This document shows, piece after piece, positions 8,253 through 16,945 of a DNA stretch of 64,000 nt. Each line of letters starts with the position of its first letter. Position 1 is the stretch's first letter. The position numbers and the translations under genes are program-made. The stretch comes from Pseudaestuariivita rosea (GTDB lineage Bacteria; Pseudomonadota; Alphaproteobacteria; Rhodobacterales; Rhodobacteraceae), in the NCBI RefSeq assembly GCF_017592335.1, contig NZ_JACNMP010000013.1, forward strand, positions 1-64,000. The letters run 5' to 3'. The notes under the pieces were generated by a model that was not told the DNA's origin, did not search any database, and was given only the letters and a program-made list of their open reading frames with translations.

Positions 8253-9617
8253 CTAAGCCGCGTCGCGGTTGGTTTGCGACAGCCAGTTTATCCAAAGCTG
8301 TTTCGCCCGGTCCGTATAGGCCTTGTATCTGTCTTTTCGACCTTTTCGGCCACCTTTGACACCATCGACCGGCGGGAACAGGCCAAAGTTCACATTCATC
8401 GGTTGGAATGTCTTGGCATCCGCGCCGCCCGTTATGTGGTTAATCAATGCACCCATTGCGGTTTCGGGCGGGGGCGCTGGCGTATGCTGGCCTAAGATCT
8501 GACTTGCGGCCATGCGCCCGGCCAGCAAACCCATCGCGGCACTTTCGACATAGCCCTCGACCCCGGTGATTTGACCCGCGAAACGAATATGCGGCTTGGA
8601 CTTAAGACGCATTTGATCGTCCAGCAGAGTAGGCGAGTTGATGAAGGTGTTCCTGTGAATACCGCCTAGTCGCGCAAACCGGGCGTTTTCAAGCCCGGGG
8701 ATCATACGGAACACATCCGTCTGGGCGCCGTATTTCATCTTGGTCTGGAAGCCGACGATGTTAAACAAAGTACCAAGGGCGTTGTCACGCCTCAGTTGCA
8801 CAACCGCATAAGGTTTGACTTCTGGTTGATGTGGATTGGTTAGCCCCACCGGCTTCATTGGGCCGAAACGCGGGGTGTCGCGACCACGTTCTGCCATGAC
8901 CTCAATCGGCAGGCATCCATCGAAATAACCGGCTATTTCACCCTCTTTGAATTCGGTTTTGTCCGCATTGAGCAACGCATCAATGAAAGCCTCGTACTGA
9001 TCGCGATCCATGGGGCAATTCAGATAGGCTGTCCGCTCCTCTTCGGTTTCGCCTTTGTCATAGCGCGACTGCATCCAGGCCTTCGACATATCGATGCTGT
9101 CGGCATAAACGATCGGGGCGATGGCGTCGAAAAAGGCCAATGCCTCGCTGCCCGTTTCCGCCTGCACAGCGCTGGCCAAGCCCCCCGATGTCAGCGGGCC
9201 CGTTGCAATAATCCAATGTCCATGCTGCGGCAGGTGGGTTACTTCATCGTTCGAAACGGTAACGTTGGGCAATTTTCGCAGCGCTTCGGTGACGCTTTGT
9301 GCAAAGGGGTCTCGATCCACGGCCAACGCACCACCCGCAGGCAGGCGGTGTTTGTCGGCCATTTGCATAATCAATCCACTGGCCTGCCGCATTTCCCAAT
9401 GCAGCAAGCCGACGGCATTGTATTCGTGATCATCTGATCGGAAGGAATTTGAACAGACCATCTCAGCCAGATGGCCGGTTTGATGTGCGAAGGTCCCGGT
9501 CTTGGGGCGCATTTCATGAATTACGACATGTGCACCCATATGTGCAGCCTGCCAGGCGGCCTCAGATCCGGCCATGCCGCCACCGATGATGTGAAGCGTG
9601 TTGTCCATCACACTCAT
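8253..9617 (-). CDS. trmFO: Methylenetetrahydrofolate--tRNA (uracil-5-)-methyltransferase
   Basis: This flavoprotein makes 5-methyluridine at position 54 of tRNA, using methylene-tetrahydrofolate as carbon donor. The 454-residue protein begins with the FAD dinucleotide-binding motif [16 protein letters not shown] (about 10-25), followed by [20 protein letters not shown] and the cysteine-containing [10 protein letters not shown], all typical of TrmFO. A second flavin motif, [19 protein letters not shown], lies near the C-terminus. It leads a same-strand run trmFO, methyltransferase, gluQ. Length and motifs leave little doubt. Confidence 0.97.
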   Translation of the reverse strand: MSVMDNTLHIIGGGMAGSEAAWQAAHMGAHVVIHEMRPKTGTFAHQTGHLAEMVCSNSFRSDDHEYNAVGLLHWEMRQASGLIMQMADKHRLPAGGALAVDRDPFAQSVTEALRKLPNVTVSNDEVTHLPQHGHWIIATGPLTSGGLASAVQAETGSEALAFFDAIAPIVYADSIDMSKAWMQSRYDKGETEEERTAYLNCPMDRDQYEAFIDALLNADKTEFKEGEIAGYFDGCLPIEVMAERGRDTPRFGPMKPVGLTNPHQPEVKPYAVVQLRRDNALGTLFNIVGFQTKMKYGAQTDVFRMIPGLENARFARLGGIHRNTFINSPTLLDDQMRLKSKPHIRFAGQITGVEGYVESAAMGLLAGRMAASQILGQHTPAPPPETAMGALINHITGGADAKTFQPMNVNFGLFPPVDGVKGGRKGRKDRYKAYTDRAKQLWINWLSQTNRDAA

Positions 9618-9701
9618 CTACTTCGGATTGATGGTCTTTTAAAGATCAAACCGGCTAAAAGCAGGTCTTTGCAGCATCTGATTGCTGGCTTTCAGCGGGG
9701 C

Positions 9702-10091
9702 CTAGAACCAGTCAATCTCATCATCATTGAATGCACTTTCGGCGCTGCTGGCTGGGGTGACATCCAGAAGGCGCCGTTTAAGGCTGTCCAATTTCAGACC
9801 CGTCAGATCGTCTGAGCCAACACAGCGTTCCAGCAGATCATGACCGACTTTGGCGCCGATCACCGTCTGACAGGCCGACAGATCACCAAGTGTCTGCTGA
9901 AGAAAATCTAGGGATTGCATCGCCTCGATGTAAACAGGATCTGCGGTCTTGGTCGTATCCAGCAGGGCGTTTTCGAGTTTTCGCGTAACGCCCACCAGAT
10001 CCTGTAACTCGTCTGCAATGTGTTCCAGCAGACGAGACAGCGAAACCTCGGCAATTTGATGCGATAGAACTGTGTTTCCACCATCCGGCAT
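9702..10091 (-). CDS. Helical protein of the chemotaxis operon, function unknown
   Basis: A 129-residue acidic, mostly helical protein, last in the chemotaxis operon. Its ATG overlaps the cheY stop (TAATG), indicating translational coupling. I do not recognise a family. A central segment (MQSLDFLQQTLGDLSACQTV) is faintly like the phosphatase helix region of CheZ (MAQDFQDLTGQVI in E. coli), and the acidic-hydrophobic C-terminus NDDEIDWF recalls the CheY-binding tail of CheZ. This is a weak resemblance, not an assignment. Position next to a response regulator suggests it acts on or with CheY. Confidence 0.6.
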   Translation of the reverse strand: MPDGGNTVLSHQIAEVSLSRLLEHIADELQDLVGVTRKLENALLDTTKTADPVYIEAMQSLDFLQQTLGDLSACQTVIGAKVGHDLLERCVGSDDLTGLKLDSLKRRLLDVTPASSAESAFNDDEIDWF

Positions 10092-10477
10092 TACAAACGC
10101 CCGACAACGGCTTCAATGCATTGCAGCAATTGCTTGGGTTCGAAGGGTTTTTTCAAGCAGTTATTCATACCCAGCTTTTTGCCATGCTCTATGATTTCCT
10201 TTTCTGCCCGACCTGTGATCAGGATGAAACCAACACCCTTGGTGGCTGCATTCTGACGAATAGCGTGCAACAAATGCAGGCCATCCATATTCGGCATGTT
10301 GTAATCCGAGATCACCAGATGCACTGGCGACTTCGACAGCGATTCCAATGCGCTTGGGCCGTCGCTTGCGGTCGACACGTTCTGAACGCCGAAGCTGTCC
10401 AATGCCTGAGTGATCAACCCACGGCTTGTCGCCATGTCATCCACCACAAGGATCCTGATCTTATCTCGAAGTGCCAT
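10091..10477 (-). CDS. cheY: Chemotaxis response regulator, CheY-like
   Basis: A stand-alone receiver domain of 128 residues. Acidic pocket Asp13/Asp14 (VVDDMATSRG), phosphoacceptor Asp58 (VISDYNMPNMDG), Thr88 (LITGRAE) and Lys110 (LKKPFEP) are all present. It should be phosphorylated by CheA from the same operon and act on the flagellar motor or as a phosphate sink. It is the second cheY of the operon, downstream of cheR, and its stop overlaps the start of the following small gene. It differs clearly from the other CheY, so the two probably have separate roles. Confidence 0.93.
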   Translation of the reverse strand: MALRDKIRILVVDDMATSRGLITQALDSFGVQNVSTASDGPSALESLSKSPVHLVISDYNMPNMDGLHLLHAIRQNAATKGVGFILITGRAEKEIIEHGKKLGMNNCLKKPFEPKQLLQCIEAVVGRL

Positions 10478-10491
10478 TTTCTATCCTCAAT

Positions 10492-11334
10492 TTATGCCTT
10501 AGCGGCAGTTTTTCTGTAAGTTGTTACACCAGCGCTTTGTATGTCCTGCATCTGGCCTTCACCCAGCCGCTCAGAGTGGCCAACAATCAGCCATCCTCCC
10601 GGTTTCATGATTTTTTTGAACCTTGACCAAAGGTTGTCTTGCGTCTGTTCATCGAAATAAATCACGACATTTCGACAAAAGATGACGTCAAATGTGCCCT
10701 TCATTGGCCATTTTGACAGCAGGTTCAGTTCACGAAACGCGATAAGCTTTCGCAGATTGTCATGCATCAGATATCCGCTCTGACCGTCCATGTTTGCAGG
10801 GGTCAAAAAGCGTTTTTTGCGGCCTTCATCGACTCCGGATATTTCACGTTCGTTGTAAAATCCGCGCTTTGCGGTTTGGATCATGTTGGTATCGATATCT
10901 GTCGCCAGAATGCGAATATCCAGCCGATCAATGTCAGCTATGTTTTCAATCAGCGACATCGCAATCGAAAACGGTTCGGGGCCGCTTGAACAACCCGCCG
11001 ACCAAAGCCGAACCGGATGCCCGGCCTTCGCCTGCTTGACCAATTCGGGAATGACATCTTCCTTTAGCAGATCAAAATGATGCTGCTCACGAAAAAAGCT
11101 GGTCACATTGGTTGTCAGCGCCGAGATCATCTTTTTGCGTTCGTCCGCTCCCTTGGGTGACGTGACAAAATCGTGGTACTCGCCAAAATCAGCCAGCTTC
11201 AGCGCCCTCAATCTGTTCGACAATCGCGAGTGGATCATCGATTTTTTCCCGGGCGGGATCAACAGGCCCGCTTCCCGATGCGCAAGGCTGGCAAGCTTCA
11301 TAAAATGTGCATCGGAAAAATGCTGGGTCATCAC
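10492..11334 (-). CDS. cheR: Chemoreceptor methyltransferase CheR
   Basis: It methylates glutamates of chemoreceptors with SAM during adaptation. The 280-residue protein has an N-terminal helical domain, then TTNVTSFFRE, the SAM motif LWSAGCSSGPEPFSIAM and DVIFCRNVVIYFD, all diagnostic of CheR. It lies between cheW and the second cheY. The matching methylesterase cheB and the receptors are not in the window and must be elsewhere. The start is either the first or second Met of MMTQ; the difference is trivial. Confidence 0.96.
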   Translation of the reverse strand: MMTQHFSDAHFMKLASLAHREAGLLIPPGKKSMIHSRLSNRLRALKLADFGEYHDFVTSPKGADERKKMISALTTNVTSFFREQHHFDLLKEDVIPELVKQAKAGHPVRLWSAGCSSGPEPFSIAMSLIENIADIDRLDIRILATDIDTNMIQTAKRGFYNEREISGVDEGRKKRFLTPANMDGQSGYLMHDNLRKLIAFRELNLLSKWPMKGTFDVIFCRNVVIYFDEQTQDNLWSRFKKIMKPGGWLIVGHSERLGEGQMQDIQSAGVTTYRKTAAKA

Positions 11335-11357
11335 GGCCTCAGGGCTAAATGGTTGGG

Positions 11358-11825
11358 TCAGGCAACCTGTGCTTCGATCGACGGCATGACAGCCTGCAAA
11401 TCCAACAGGCGGATCATACGACCATCGACCAGTGTCAATGCGCTGACAAAGCTGGGTCCGGCATCATTGCCAATCTCGGGCGGGGATTGCATTTCACTCT
11501 GCGGAACAGCCAGAATATCGATCACGGCATCGACAAGCAGGCCAACAGTCTGACCCATGAGTTGTACAACGATGATGACATCCCGCTCGGATTGTTCCTC
11601 TTTCTCAAGCCCCAAACGTGCGCTGAGGTCGATGATCGGCAACACTGTCCCGCGGAGATTGATCACGCCTTTGACGTAAGTGGGCGAATGCGGCAAGGGT
11701 GTTGCTTTGGTCCAACTGCGAATTTCGCGGACCGACATTATGTCGACCGAATATTCCTGATCGCTGATCCGAAACGACAACAGTTCAACATTGCCTGCAT
11801 CTTTCATATTTTCGATTTCTGACAT
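11358..11825 (-). CDS. cheW: Chemotaxis coupling protein CheW
   Basis: A 155-residue single CheW domain that bridges receptors and CheA. Typical segments are FRISDQEYSVDIMSVREIR, TYVKGVINLRGTVLPIIDLSARLGL and GLLVDAVIDILAVPQSEMQSPPE. It starts 5 bp downstream of cheA and is followed by cheR, so it is expressed from the same operon. Confidence 0.95.
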   Translation of the reverse strand: MSEIENMKDAGNVELLSFRISDQEYSVDIMSVREIRSWTKATPLPHSPTYVKGVINLRGTVLPIIDLSARLGLEKEEQSERDVIIVVQLMGQTVGLLVDAVIDILAVPQSEMQSPPEIGNDAGPSFVSALTLVDGRMIRLLDLQAVMPSIEAQVA

Positions 11826-11830
11826 TTCAT

Positions 11831-13924
11831 TTACCCCGCAAGATCAAATAAGGTATCGTCTGACGAAACCCGGCCCGACGCGTTTGTGATGATATCGGTG
11901 GGATCCAGAATCAGTGCGATCTGTCCATCACCCAGAATGGTGGCTGCCGCGACCCCGGGCACGCGGCCGTAGCTTTCTTCAAGCCCTTTGATCACAACCT
12001 GGCGCTGGTCCTGAATGCTATCGACAACCAAGGCAGCACGGCTGCCATCCTCTTGTGAAATTAGCAGGACGACCGCACCTTCGTAGCGGTCCAGCGGGGC
12101 GCGATATCCAAGTTCAACACCCAGATCAAGAAGCGGAACGAACTGGTCCCGGATGCGGACAAGGAATTTGTTAGATCCCAGTTGTTCTAGCTCTTTCGTG
12201 GTCAGCGCAAGTGTCTCGGCAATGGAATTCAAAGGCACAACCATGGCTTCGCCCGCAACATGTACGACCATGCCGTCCAGAACGGCCAAGGTTAGGGGTA
12301 GACTGATCGTGAATGATGTGCCCGCACCTGGTGTCGAGCTGATCGAAATTCGCCCACCCAGCGCTTGTATGGCGCTGCGAACGACATCCATGCCGACGCC
12401 CCGCCCAGACAGATTTGAAATCTCGCTGGCGGTCGAGAAACCCGGGGCAAACAGCAGATTGTCGATTTCAGTGTCTGTCAGCTGTGTATCCGGCGCGATC
12501 AAGCCCTTTTCAACCGCGATCTGATGAACCCGAGGCCTGTTAATTCCGGCACCATCGTCGCTGATTTCGATCACAACGCGGCCAGATCTATGGGCTGCGC
12601 TGAGTTTGACGATACCTTCTTCGGGTTTGCCATTGGCCCGTCGCGCGTCGCCTTTTTCAAGCCCGTGATCGACCGCATTACGGATCATGTGGGTTAGCGG
12701 GTCCGACAGGCGTTCGATCACCGTTTTATCGATTTCAGTACCTTCGCCCTCGGTCACGAAGCGTACTGTTTTGCCAACATCGGCAGATGCTTCGCGGACA
12801 ATTCGGGACATCCGTTGGAAAAGCGACTTGATCGGCTGCGCGCGGATCATCATCACGCTGTCCTGAATGTCACGTGTCAGGCGCATGAATTCTTCCAGTC
12901 CTGACGACACCTCAGAACTCGGCTGAACACCAATGGCCGAGATGCTTTGCGACAACATCGCCTGATTGATCACCAACTCACCGACCAGATTGACCAAACG
13001 GTCGACCCGTTCAAGATCGACGCGAACGGTCGCACGTGGCGCAGCAGTGGGCTGACCGGGTGCCGGGGCTGTGGCCTGCTGTGCACTGGTGGCTACTGCT
13101 GCTACTGGCGTCACGGCCTGTGGTTCGGGCGTTTCATCTTCCTCGATTTCAGGCAGATCCGTCGCCGGCAGATCTTCACCTTCGGTGATTGTAAGCTGAC
13201 AAAGGCCGTCGACAAATTCGAATACTTCCTCGATCGCAGATTTGTCCGCTTCAGTTTCCAGCCTGATCGTCCACTGCAGATAACCGGTTTCGAAGTCAAG
13301 TTCGTCAACGACCGGCAATTCCTTCGTGTCGCACGCCACGGTCGCTTCACCCAGTTCACTGAGCGCCTTTAGCAAATGAAGTGGTTCGTTCCCGCTTTCG
13401 AACAGTTCGCTAGATGGTTTGAACATGACGGTGAAAACTGACTTAGCGTCATCTGCAAAGTCCAGATCCAGCGCCAGGCCCATCGGCTGAAAATCGATGT
13501 CATCATCCGCGCCACTGTCGCCATCGGAGGTTTCGCCCACGATGTCCTGCAAGGCTTTGTACGTATCCTGGGTCAGGGATGGTTCGATGACCTCGCCATC
13601 GCGGGACAGCCGGACAAGATCTGACAGAATATCGCCAGCCTGGAACAGAACCCGCATGATGTTGGGGTCGACCGCAAGATCGCCCGACCGGATCGAATCC
13701 AGAACAGTTTCATATGTATGTGCAAATTCGACCAGCTGATCCAGCCCGAATGCACCGGCGCCCCCCTTGATCGAGTGGACGGCGCGGAAAACGACGTTGA
13801 TCGTTTCTGAGTCGGTTTCACCGTTGCTGAGTGCTTCCAACCCGTCTTGCAGGGATTCGAGCAGCTCTTCGCATTCGATGAAGAACGATGCCTTGATTTC
13901 GGCCATAGGATCTGGGCTGGTCAT
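11831..13924 (-). CDS. cheA: Chemotaxis sensor histidine kinase CheA
   Basis: The central kinase of the chemosensory pathway, 697 residues. The HPt domain is N-terminal, with phospho-acceptor His50 in FRAVHSIKGGAGAFG. A variable linker with an Ala/Pro-rich stretch (about 265-298) follows, then the dimerisation helices (about 300-385). The ATP-binding domain has N-box HMIRNAVDHGL (412-422), G1 DDGAG (456-460) and G2 GRGVGMDVV (507-515). A CheW-like regulatory domain (about 545-680) completes it. A classical P2 domain is not obvious, although residues 150-250 could hold a diverged one. It lies between cheY and cheW. Confidence 0.96.
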   Translation of the reverse strand: MTSPDPMAEIKASFFIECEELLESLQDGLEALSNGETDSETINVVFRAVHSIKGGAGAFGLDQLVEFAHTYETVLDSIRSGDLAVDPNIMRVLFQAGDILSDLVRLSRDGEVIEPSLTQDTYKALQDIVGETSDGDSGADDDIDFQPMGLALDLDFADDAKSVFTVMFKPSSELFESGNEPLHLLKALSELGEATVACDTKELPVVDELDFETGYLQWTIRLETEADKSAIEEVFEFVDGLCQLTITEGEDLPATDLPEIEEDETPEPQAVTPVAAVATSAQQATAPAPGQPTAAPRATVRVDLERVDRLVNLVGELVINQAMLSQSISAIGVQPSSEVSSGLEEFMRLTRDIQDSVMMIRAQPIKSLFQRMSRIVREASADVGKTVRFVTEGEGTEIDKTVIERLSDPLTHMIRNAVDHGLEKGDARRANGKPEEGIVKLSAAHRSGRVVIEISDDGAGINRPRVHQIAVEKGLIAPDTQLTDTEIDNLLFAPGFSTASEISNLSGRGVGMDVVRSAIQALGGRISISSTPGAGTSFTISLPLTLAVLDGMVVHVAGEAMVVPLNSIAETLALTTKELEQLGSNKFLVRIRDQFVPLLDLGVELGYRAPLDRYEGAVVLLISQEDGSRAALVVDSIQDQRQVVIKGLEESYGRVPGVAAATILGDGQIALILDPTDIITNASGRVSSDDTLFDLAG

Positions 13925-13937
13925 TGCGCGTCCTTCC

Positions 13938-14306
13938 CTATCCTGCGACCATTTTCAGGGCGCGTACAAGCTTTGCAGGATCAAACGGTTTTACAATCCA
14001 GCCCGTCGCACCGGCTTTTCGGGCGCGCGCCTTCAGCGTGTCAGCACTTTCGGTCGTCAAAACCAATATCGGAATGCCACGATGCTTTTCCTGTGCGCGG
14101 ACTGCATCGATAAAGCCGAAACCGTCCAGCTTGGGCATATTGATATCGGTGATAATGACATCCGGGGGCGTCATATCATCCAACACTTCAAGCCCGTGTT
14201 CGCCATCTTCGGCCAGGGTCGAAGTGAAACCGGCTTGTGTAAGGGCAATCTTGATCATGTCGCGCATGGTGCGACTGTCGTCTACTGCCAGGACGCTGAG
14301 AGTCAT
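13938..14306 (-). CDS. cheY: Chemotaxis response regulator CheY
   Basis: A 122-residue receiver domain with Asp9/Asp10 (AVDDSRTMRD), phosphoacceptor Asp54 (VIITDINMPKLDGFGFI), Thr84 (LVLTTES) and Lys106 (WIVKPFDPAKL). The sequence is the canonical flagellar-type CheY placed immediately upstream of cheA. Its start overlaps the stop of the STAS gene (ATGA), indicating coupled translation. Confidence 0.95.
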   Translation of the reverse strand: MTLSVLAVDDSRTMRDMIKIALTQAGFTSTLAEDGEHGLEVLDDMTPPDVIITDINMPKLDGFGFIDAVRAQEKHRGIPILVLTTESADTLKARARKAGATGWIVKPFDPAKLVRALKMVAG

Positions 14307-14575
14307 GTCACGACCTCCGTCATTGTTGTGGGATCTATACCGAAAAGCGCAAGTTGATCCGAAAATTCAGTCGAAGGATTCTCGATGCGAAATGCGGTGT
14401 CTTGAACGGCAAGTTTTTTCCGCGTGGCCAAAAGGATCTGCAGGCAGGGCGTGCTGACATGCGTCACACTGGATGCATCCAAGGCCACATCGCCTTCAAC
14501 GGCTTTCAGCGTTTCAAACAGTCCTGGCGCTGCTTTCATATCCATGCGGGCGGGCAGCAATATCGTATCAGCCAT
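14303..14575 (-). CDS. STAS-domain protein of the chemotaxis operon
   Basis: About 90 residues, recognisable as a STAS (anti-anti-sigma/MlaB-like) fold from DVALDASSVTHVSTPCLQILLATRKKL, the strand-helix that holds the regulatory serine in family members; here Ser/Thr residues sit at VSTPC. It is first in the operon and translationally coupled to cheY. Such proteins occur at the head of alphaproteobacterial che operons, but their role is not well defined. The start at 14575 (MADTILLPARMDM) is preferred over 14596, which would add seven residues. Confidence 0.8.
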   Translation of the reverse strand: MADTILLPARMDMKAAPGLFETLKAVEGDVALDASSVTHVSTPCLQILLATRKKLAVQDTAFRIENPSTEFSDQLALFGIDPTTMTEVVT

Positions 14576-14670
14576 CGCCGCCACCTGTCGGATCAAAAAT
14601 CAGCATTTGGAATCCCCTTGTTCGTCTTTGTGACGACAGGTCTAGGGGCATGAGATTTAAGAAAAGGTTT

Positions 14671-15660
14671 CTAAGAACTAATCTTTGCGGTCGTTTGATT
14701 TATTTTTTGTTCAAGAAAACGTGCCGACCCGATTAGGGCGGCATAGTCATCTTTTACAATAAAAACAGGGAATTGAGCCATAAAGTCACCGAACCGACCC
14801 TTGTCGCGGAAGCCTTTGGCAAAACCAAATTGACTAAAATGCGCCGCAAATGCACGCGCCACACCGCCCACCAGAAACAGACCGCCGCGCGGCAAATGCA
14901 CCAAAGCCAGATCCCCGCAGACCCGGCCCAGCATATGACAAAACATCTGTGCCGCCCTTTCTTCGATACTGCCAGCCGTGCTGCAACCCCCCAGAATATC
15001 AGCCGCCTTGGCCGGGGCAGCATCGGGGAGATCCCGCACCAGCCACTGGTGCACCAGCTCTAGACCGCGCCCCGACACCACATCTTCGACGGAACAAAAC
15101 CCGTGATAGTCGCGGATAAACAGGCTCATCTCAAGCTCATCTATGGTCTGGACGGGCAAAGACATATGCCCGCATTCCGACGCTGTGACCTGCTTGCCAC
15201 CAGGCACATCCTGCACGAATGTCGCATTAAATCCGGTGCCAACGCCCACAACCAGTTTAGGGCCGTCCGACGGGCCGCCCAACACCGGGACAATATGATC
15301 AGGGCTGAGGTCATCCAGCGCATAGCCCTGTGCCTGCAGGTCATTCAGAACAAAAGCGTGCTGCACCTGCACAGCATCGGCCAGCGACCGGCTGTCAATC
15401 AGCCAGTCCAGATTGGTCATCTTGACCCGGCCATCCTCGACCGGACCGGCTGCAGCCACACAAAGCGCTGTGAAATTCTGACCCTGATCGGCCTGATACT
15501 GTGACAGTACATCTTCCAGACAGTTATATTCAGCGTTGCGGAAGCGCGTCACCGTATCACCATCGACCCGACCGTCGCGCACAATCGCCGTGCGGGTGTT
15601 CGTGCCGCCGATATCCGCCACCAGCCAGCAGTGCGTATCGATCGGGGGGCACATGTTCAC
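14671..15660 (-). CDS. glk: Glucokinase
   Basis: It phosphorylates glucose to glucose-6-phosphate with ATP. The 329-residue protein has the ATP phosphate-binding motif DIGGTNTR near residue 16, AAAGPVEDGRVKMTNLDW, the catalytic region LNDLQAQGYAL, and GVGTGFNATFV. It belongs to the bacterial glucokinase (Glk) family and lacks the zinc motif of ROK kinases. Its ATG overlaps the stop of aglR (ATGA), so it is co-expressed with the regulator and supplies the step after alpha-glucosidase releases glucose. It could also take glucose made by the monooxygenase cluster near 44 kb. Confidence 0.93.
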   Translation of the reverse strand: MNMCPPIDTHCWLVADIGGTNTRTAIVRDGRVDGDTVTRFRNAEYNCLEDVLSQYQADQGQNFTALCVAAAGPVEDGRVKMTNLDWLIDSRSLADAVQVQHAFVLNDLQAQGYALDDLSPDHIVPVLGGPSDGPKLVVGVGTGFNATFVQDVPGGKQVTASECGHMSLPVQTIDELEMSLFIRDYHGFCSVEDVVSGRGLELVHQWLVRDLPDAAPAKAADILGGCSTAGSIEERAAQMFCHMLGRVCGDLALVHLPRGGLFLVGGVARAFAAHFSQFGFAKGFRDKGRFGDFMAQFPVFIVKDDYAALIGSARFLEQKINQTTAKISS

Positions 15661-16685
15661 GATGCGGGGGCAGGGGCCGTCGACCGGCCAATGACCAGTT
15701 GCGCCTCAAGCAGGCGTTGGGGCAGTTCCATGCCGGGTGTGTTGATCATATCAAGCAAACTTTCCGCCGAAATCCGTCCCGCCTCTTTGACCGATGACCG
15801 TGTCGCGGTAAAGACCGGAACGTCATCTTTCGTACCAAAGTAACTGAGAACGTCATCATGCGTCACGACCGAGATATCGCGCCCCATCGTCAGTCCGGCT
15901 TCCTGTATGGCCCGCCGCACCCCGAACGCGATAATCATGGATGACACCAGAAACGCCGTGGGGCGGTTTTTATCGGACAGCATCCGTTTGGCGCTGTTAT
16001 ATCCATGCGCTTCGGTCATTTCGTCGGACGCCATGATGTCGCCATTTGGGGAAACGCCACGGGATTTCAGCGCGTTTAGATAGCCGGTTCGCCGTTGTTG
16101 CGCAAAATCCATGTATTCATGCCCGTTGACCAGGGCGATGTCGCGATGGCCAAGGTCCAGCAGAAACTCGGTCGCGCGTTCAAAGGCCTGACGATTGTTC
16201 ACATCGACCCAGGCATAATTATTCGCCTCGCGCGATGACCGGCCGTGCACCAGAAAGGGCATCTCAAGCTGTTGCAACAGCGGAATGCGCAGGTCATTCA
16301 TGCGGGGGGCGTGAATGATGATGCCGTCAATCGTACCCTTGGCCTTCAGATCGCGGTAAACGCGGGCCTCTTCCTCATCTGCTATGATCGACAGAAACAG
16401 ATCGTATCCATTGCGCGAATAGGTTTCGCCCGCACCGGCCAGGAAGTCGGCGAAAACCGGGTTGACCAGTTCGTTCTGACCCGAAGTCGCAATGACATGC
16501 CCGATTGCCATGGCGCGGCCTGTGGCCAGCCCCTTGGCCTTGGTGTTGGGGCGATAATTGAATTGCTCGGCCGCCTGCATCACCCGCATACGGGTCGATT
16601 CACTAACCTCGGGGTAGCCGTTCAAAGCACGGCTGACAGTGGTCTGGGACAACCCCAGGTTTTCGGCAAGCTGTTTCAGGTTCAT
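15657..16685 (-). CDS. aglR: LacI-family transcriptional regulator of the alpha-glucoside genes
   Basis: N-terminal LacI helix-turn-helix (MNLKQLAENLGLSQTTVSRALNG) and hinge helix, then a periplasmic-binding-protein-like effector domain, about 342 residues. It is divergent from aglE and co-transcribed with glk. Identical palindromes AAAGCGCTTT precede aglR and aglE and are the likely operators, implying repression of both arms and autoregulation, relieved by an alpha-glucoside. The start at 16685 is chosen because the family begins directly at this helix; a Met three codons upstream is possible. Confidence 0.9.
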   Translation of the reverse strand: MNLKQLAENLGLSQTTVSRALNGYPEVSESTRMRVMQAAEQFNYRPNTKAKGLATGRAMAIGHVIATSGQNELVNPVFADFLAGAGETYSRNGYDLFLSIIADEEEARVYRDLKAKGTIDGIIIHAPRMNDLRIPLLQQLEMPFLVHGRSSREANNYAWVDVNNRQAFERATEFLLDLGHRDIALVNGHEYMDFAQQRRTGYLNALKSRGVSPNGDIMASDEMTEAHGYNSAKRMLSDKNRPTAFLVSSMIIAFGVRRAIQEAGLTMGRDISVVTHDDVLSYFGTKDDVPVFTATRSSVKEAGRISAESLLDMINTPGMELPQRLLEAQLVIGRSTAPAPAS

Positions 16686-16699
16686 CGTCATCATTCTTC

Positions 16700-16709
16700 A
16701 AAGCGCTTT
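16700..16709. promoter_or_regulatory. Putative AglR operator upstream of aglR
   Basis: A perfect palindrome AAAGCGCTTT, in the context TCAAAGCGCTTTAAGT, lies 15 bp before the aglR start. The central CG and GC-rich core flanked by A/T arms are usual for LacI-family operators. The same ten bases occur before aglE. Confidence 0.6.
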
Positions 16710-16866
16710 AAGTCACGTCAAGATGCTAGCAACAGGATGCTTATCGGTCAAAACCTAATTGAATTCGTTTTGTTTTTCTGCAGATGCGAAGAAATCAACG
16801 ATTTCAATAGATGATAACGAAGGCATTGACACCATGGGGGAAGTCACGTCACTTTGGGTTAGACTC

Positions 16867-16876
16867 AAAGCGCTTT
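16867..16876. promoter_or_regulatory. Putative AglR operator upstream of aglE
   Basis: The palindrome AAAGCGCTTT, in the context TCAAAGCGCTTTCAAA, is identical to the aglR site over twelve bases including the leading TC. It lies 70 bp before the aglE start, a position suited to blocking the operon promoter. Confidence 0.6.
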
Positions 16877-16945
16877 CAAATTGATTCCAGTGCATTGAGA
16901 CTGAAAATTGGGGCGGGGGCGACCCCGCTGGCTGGGAGGACATCA

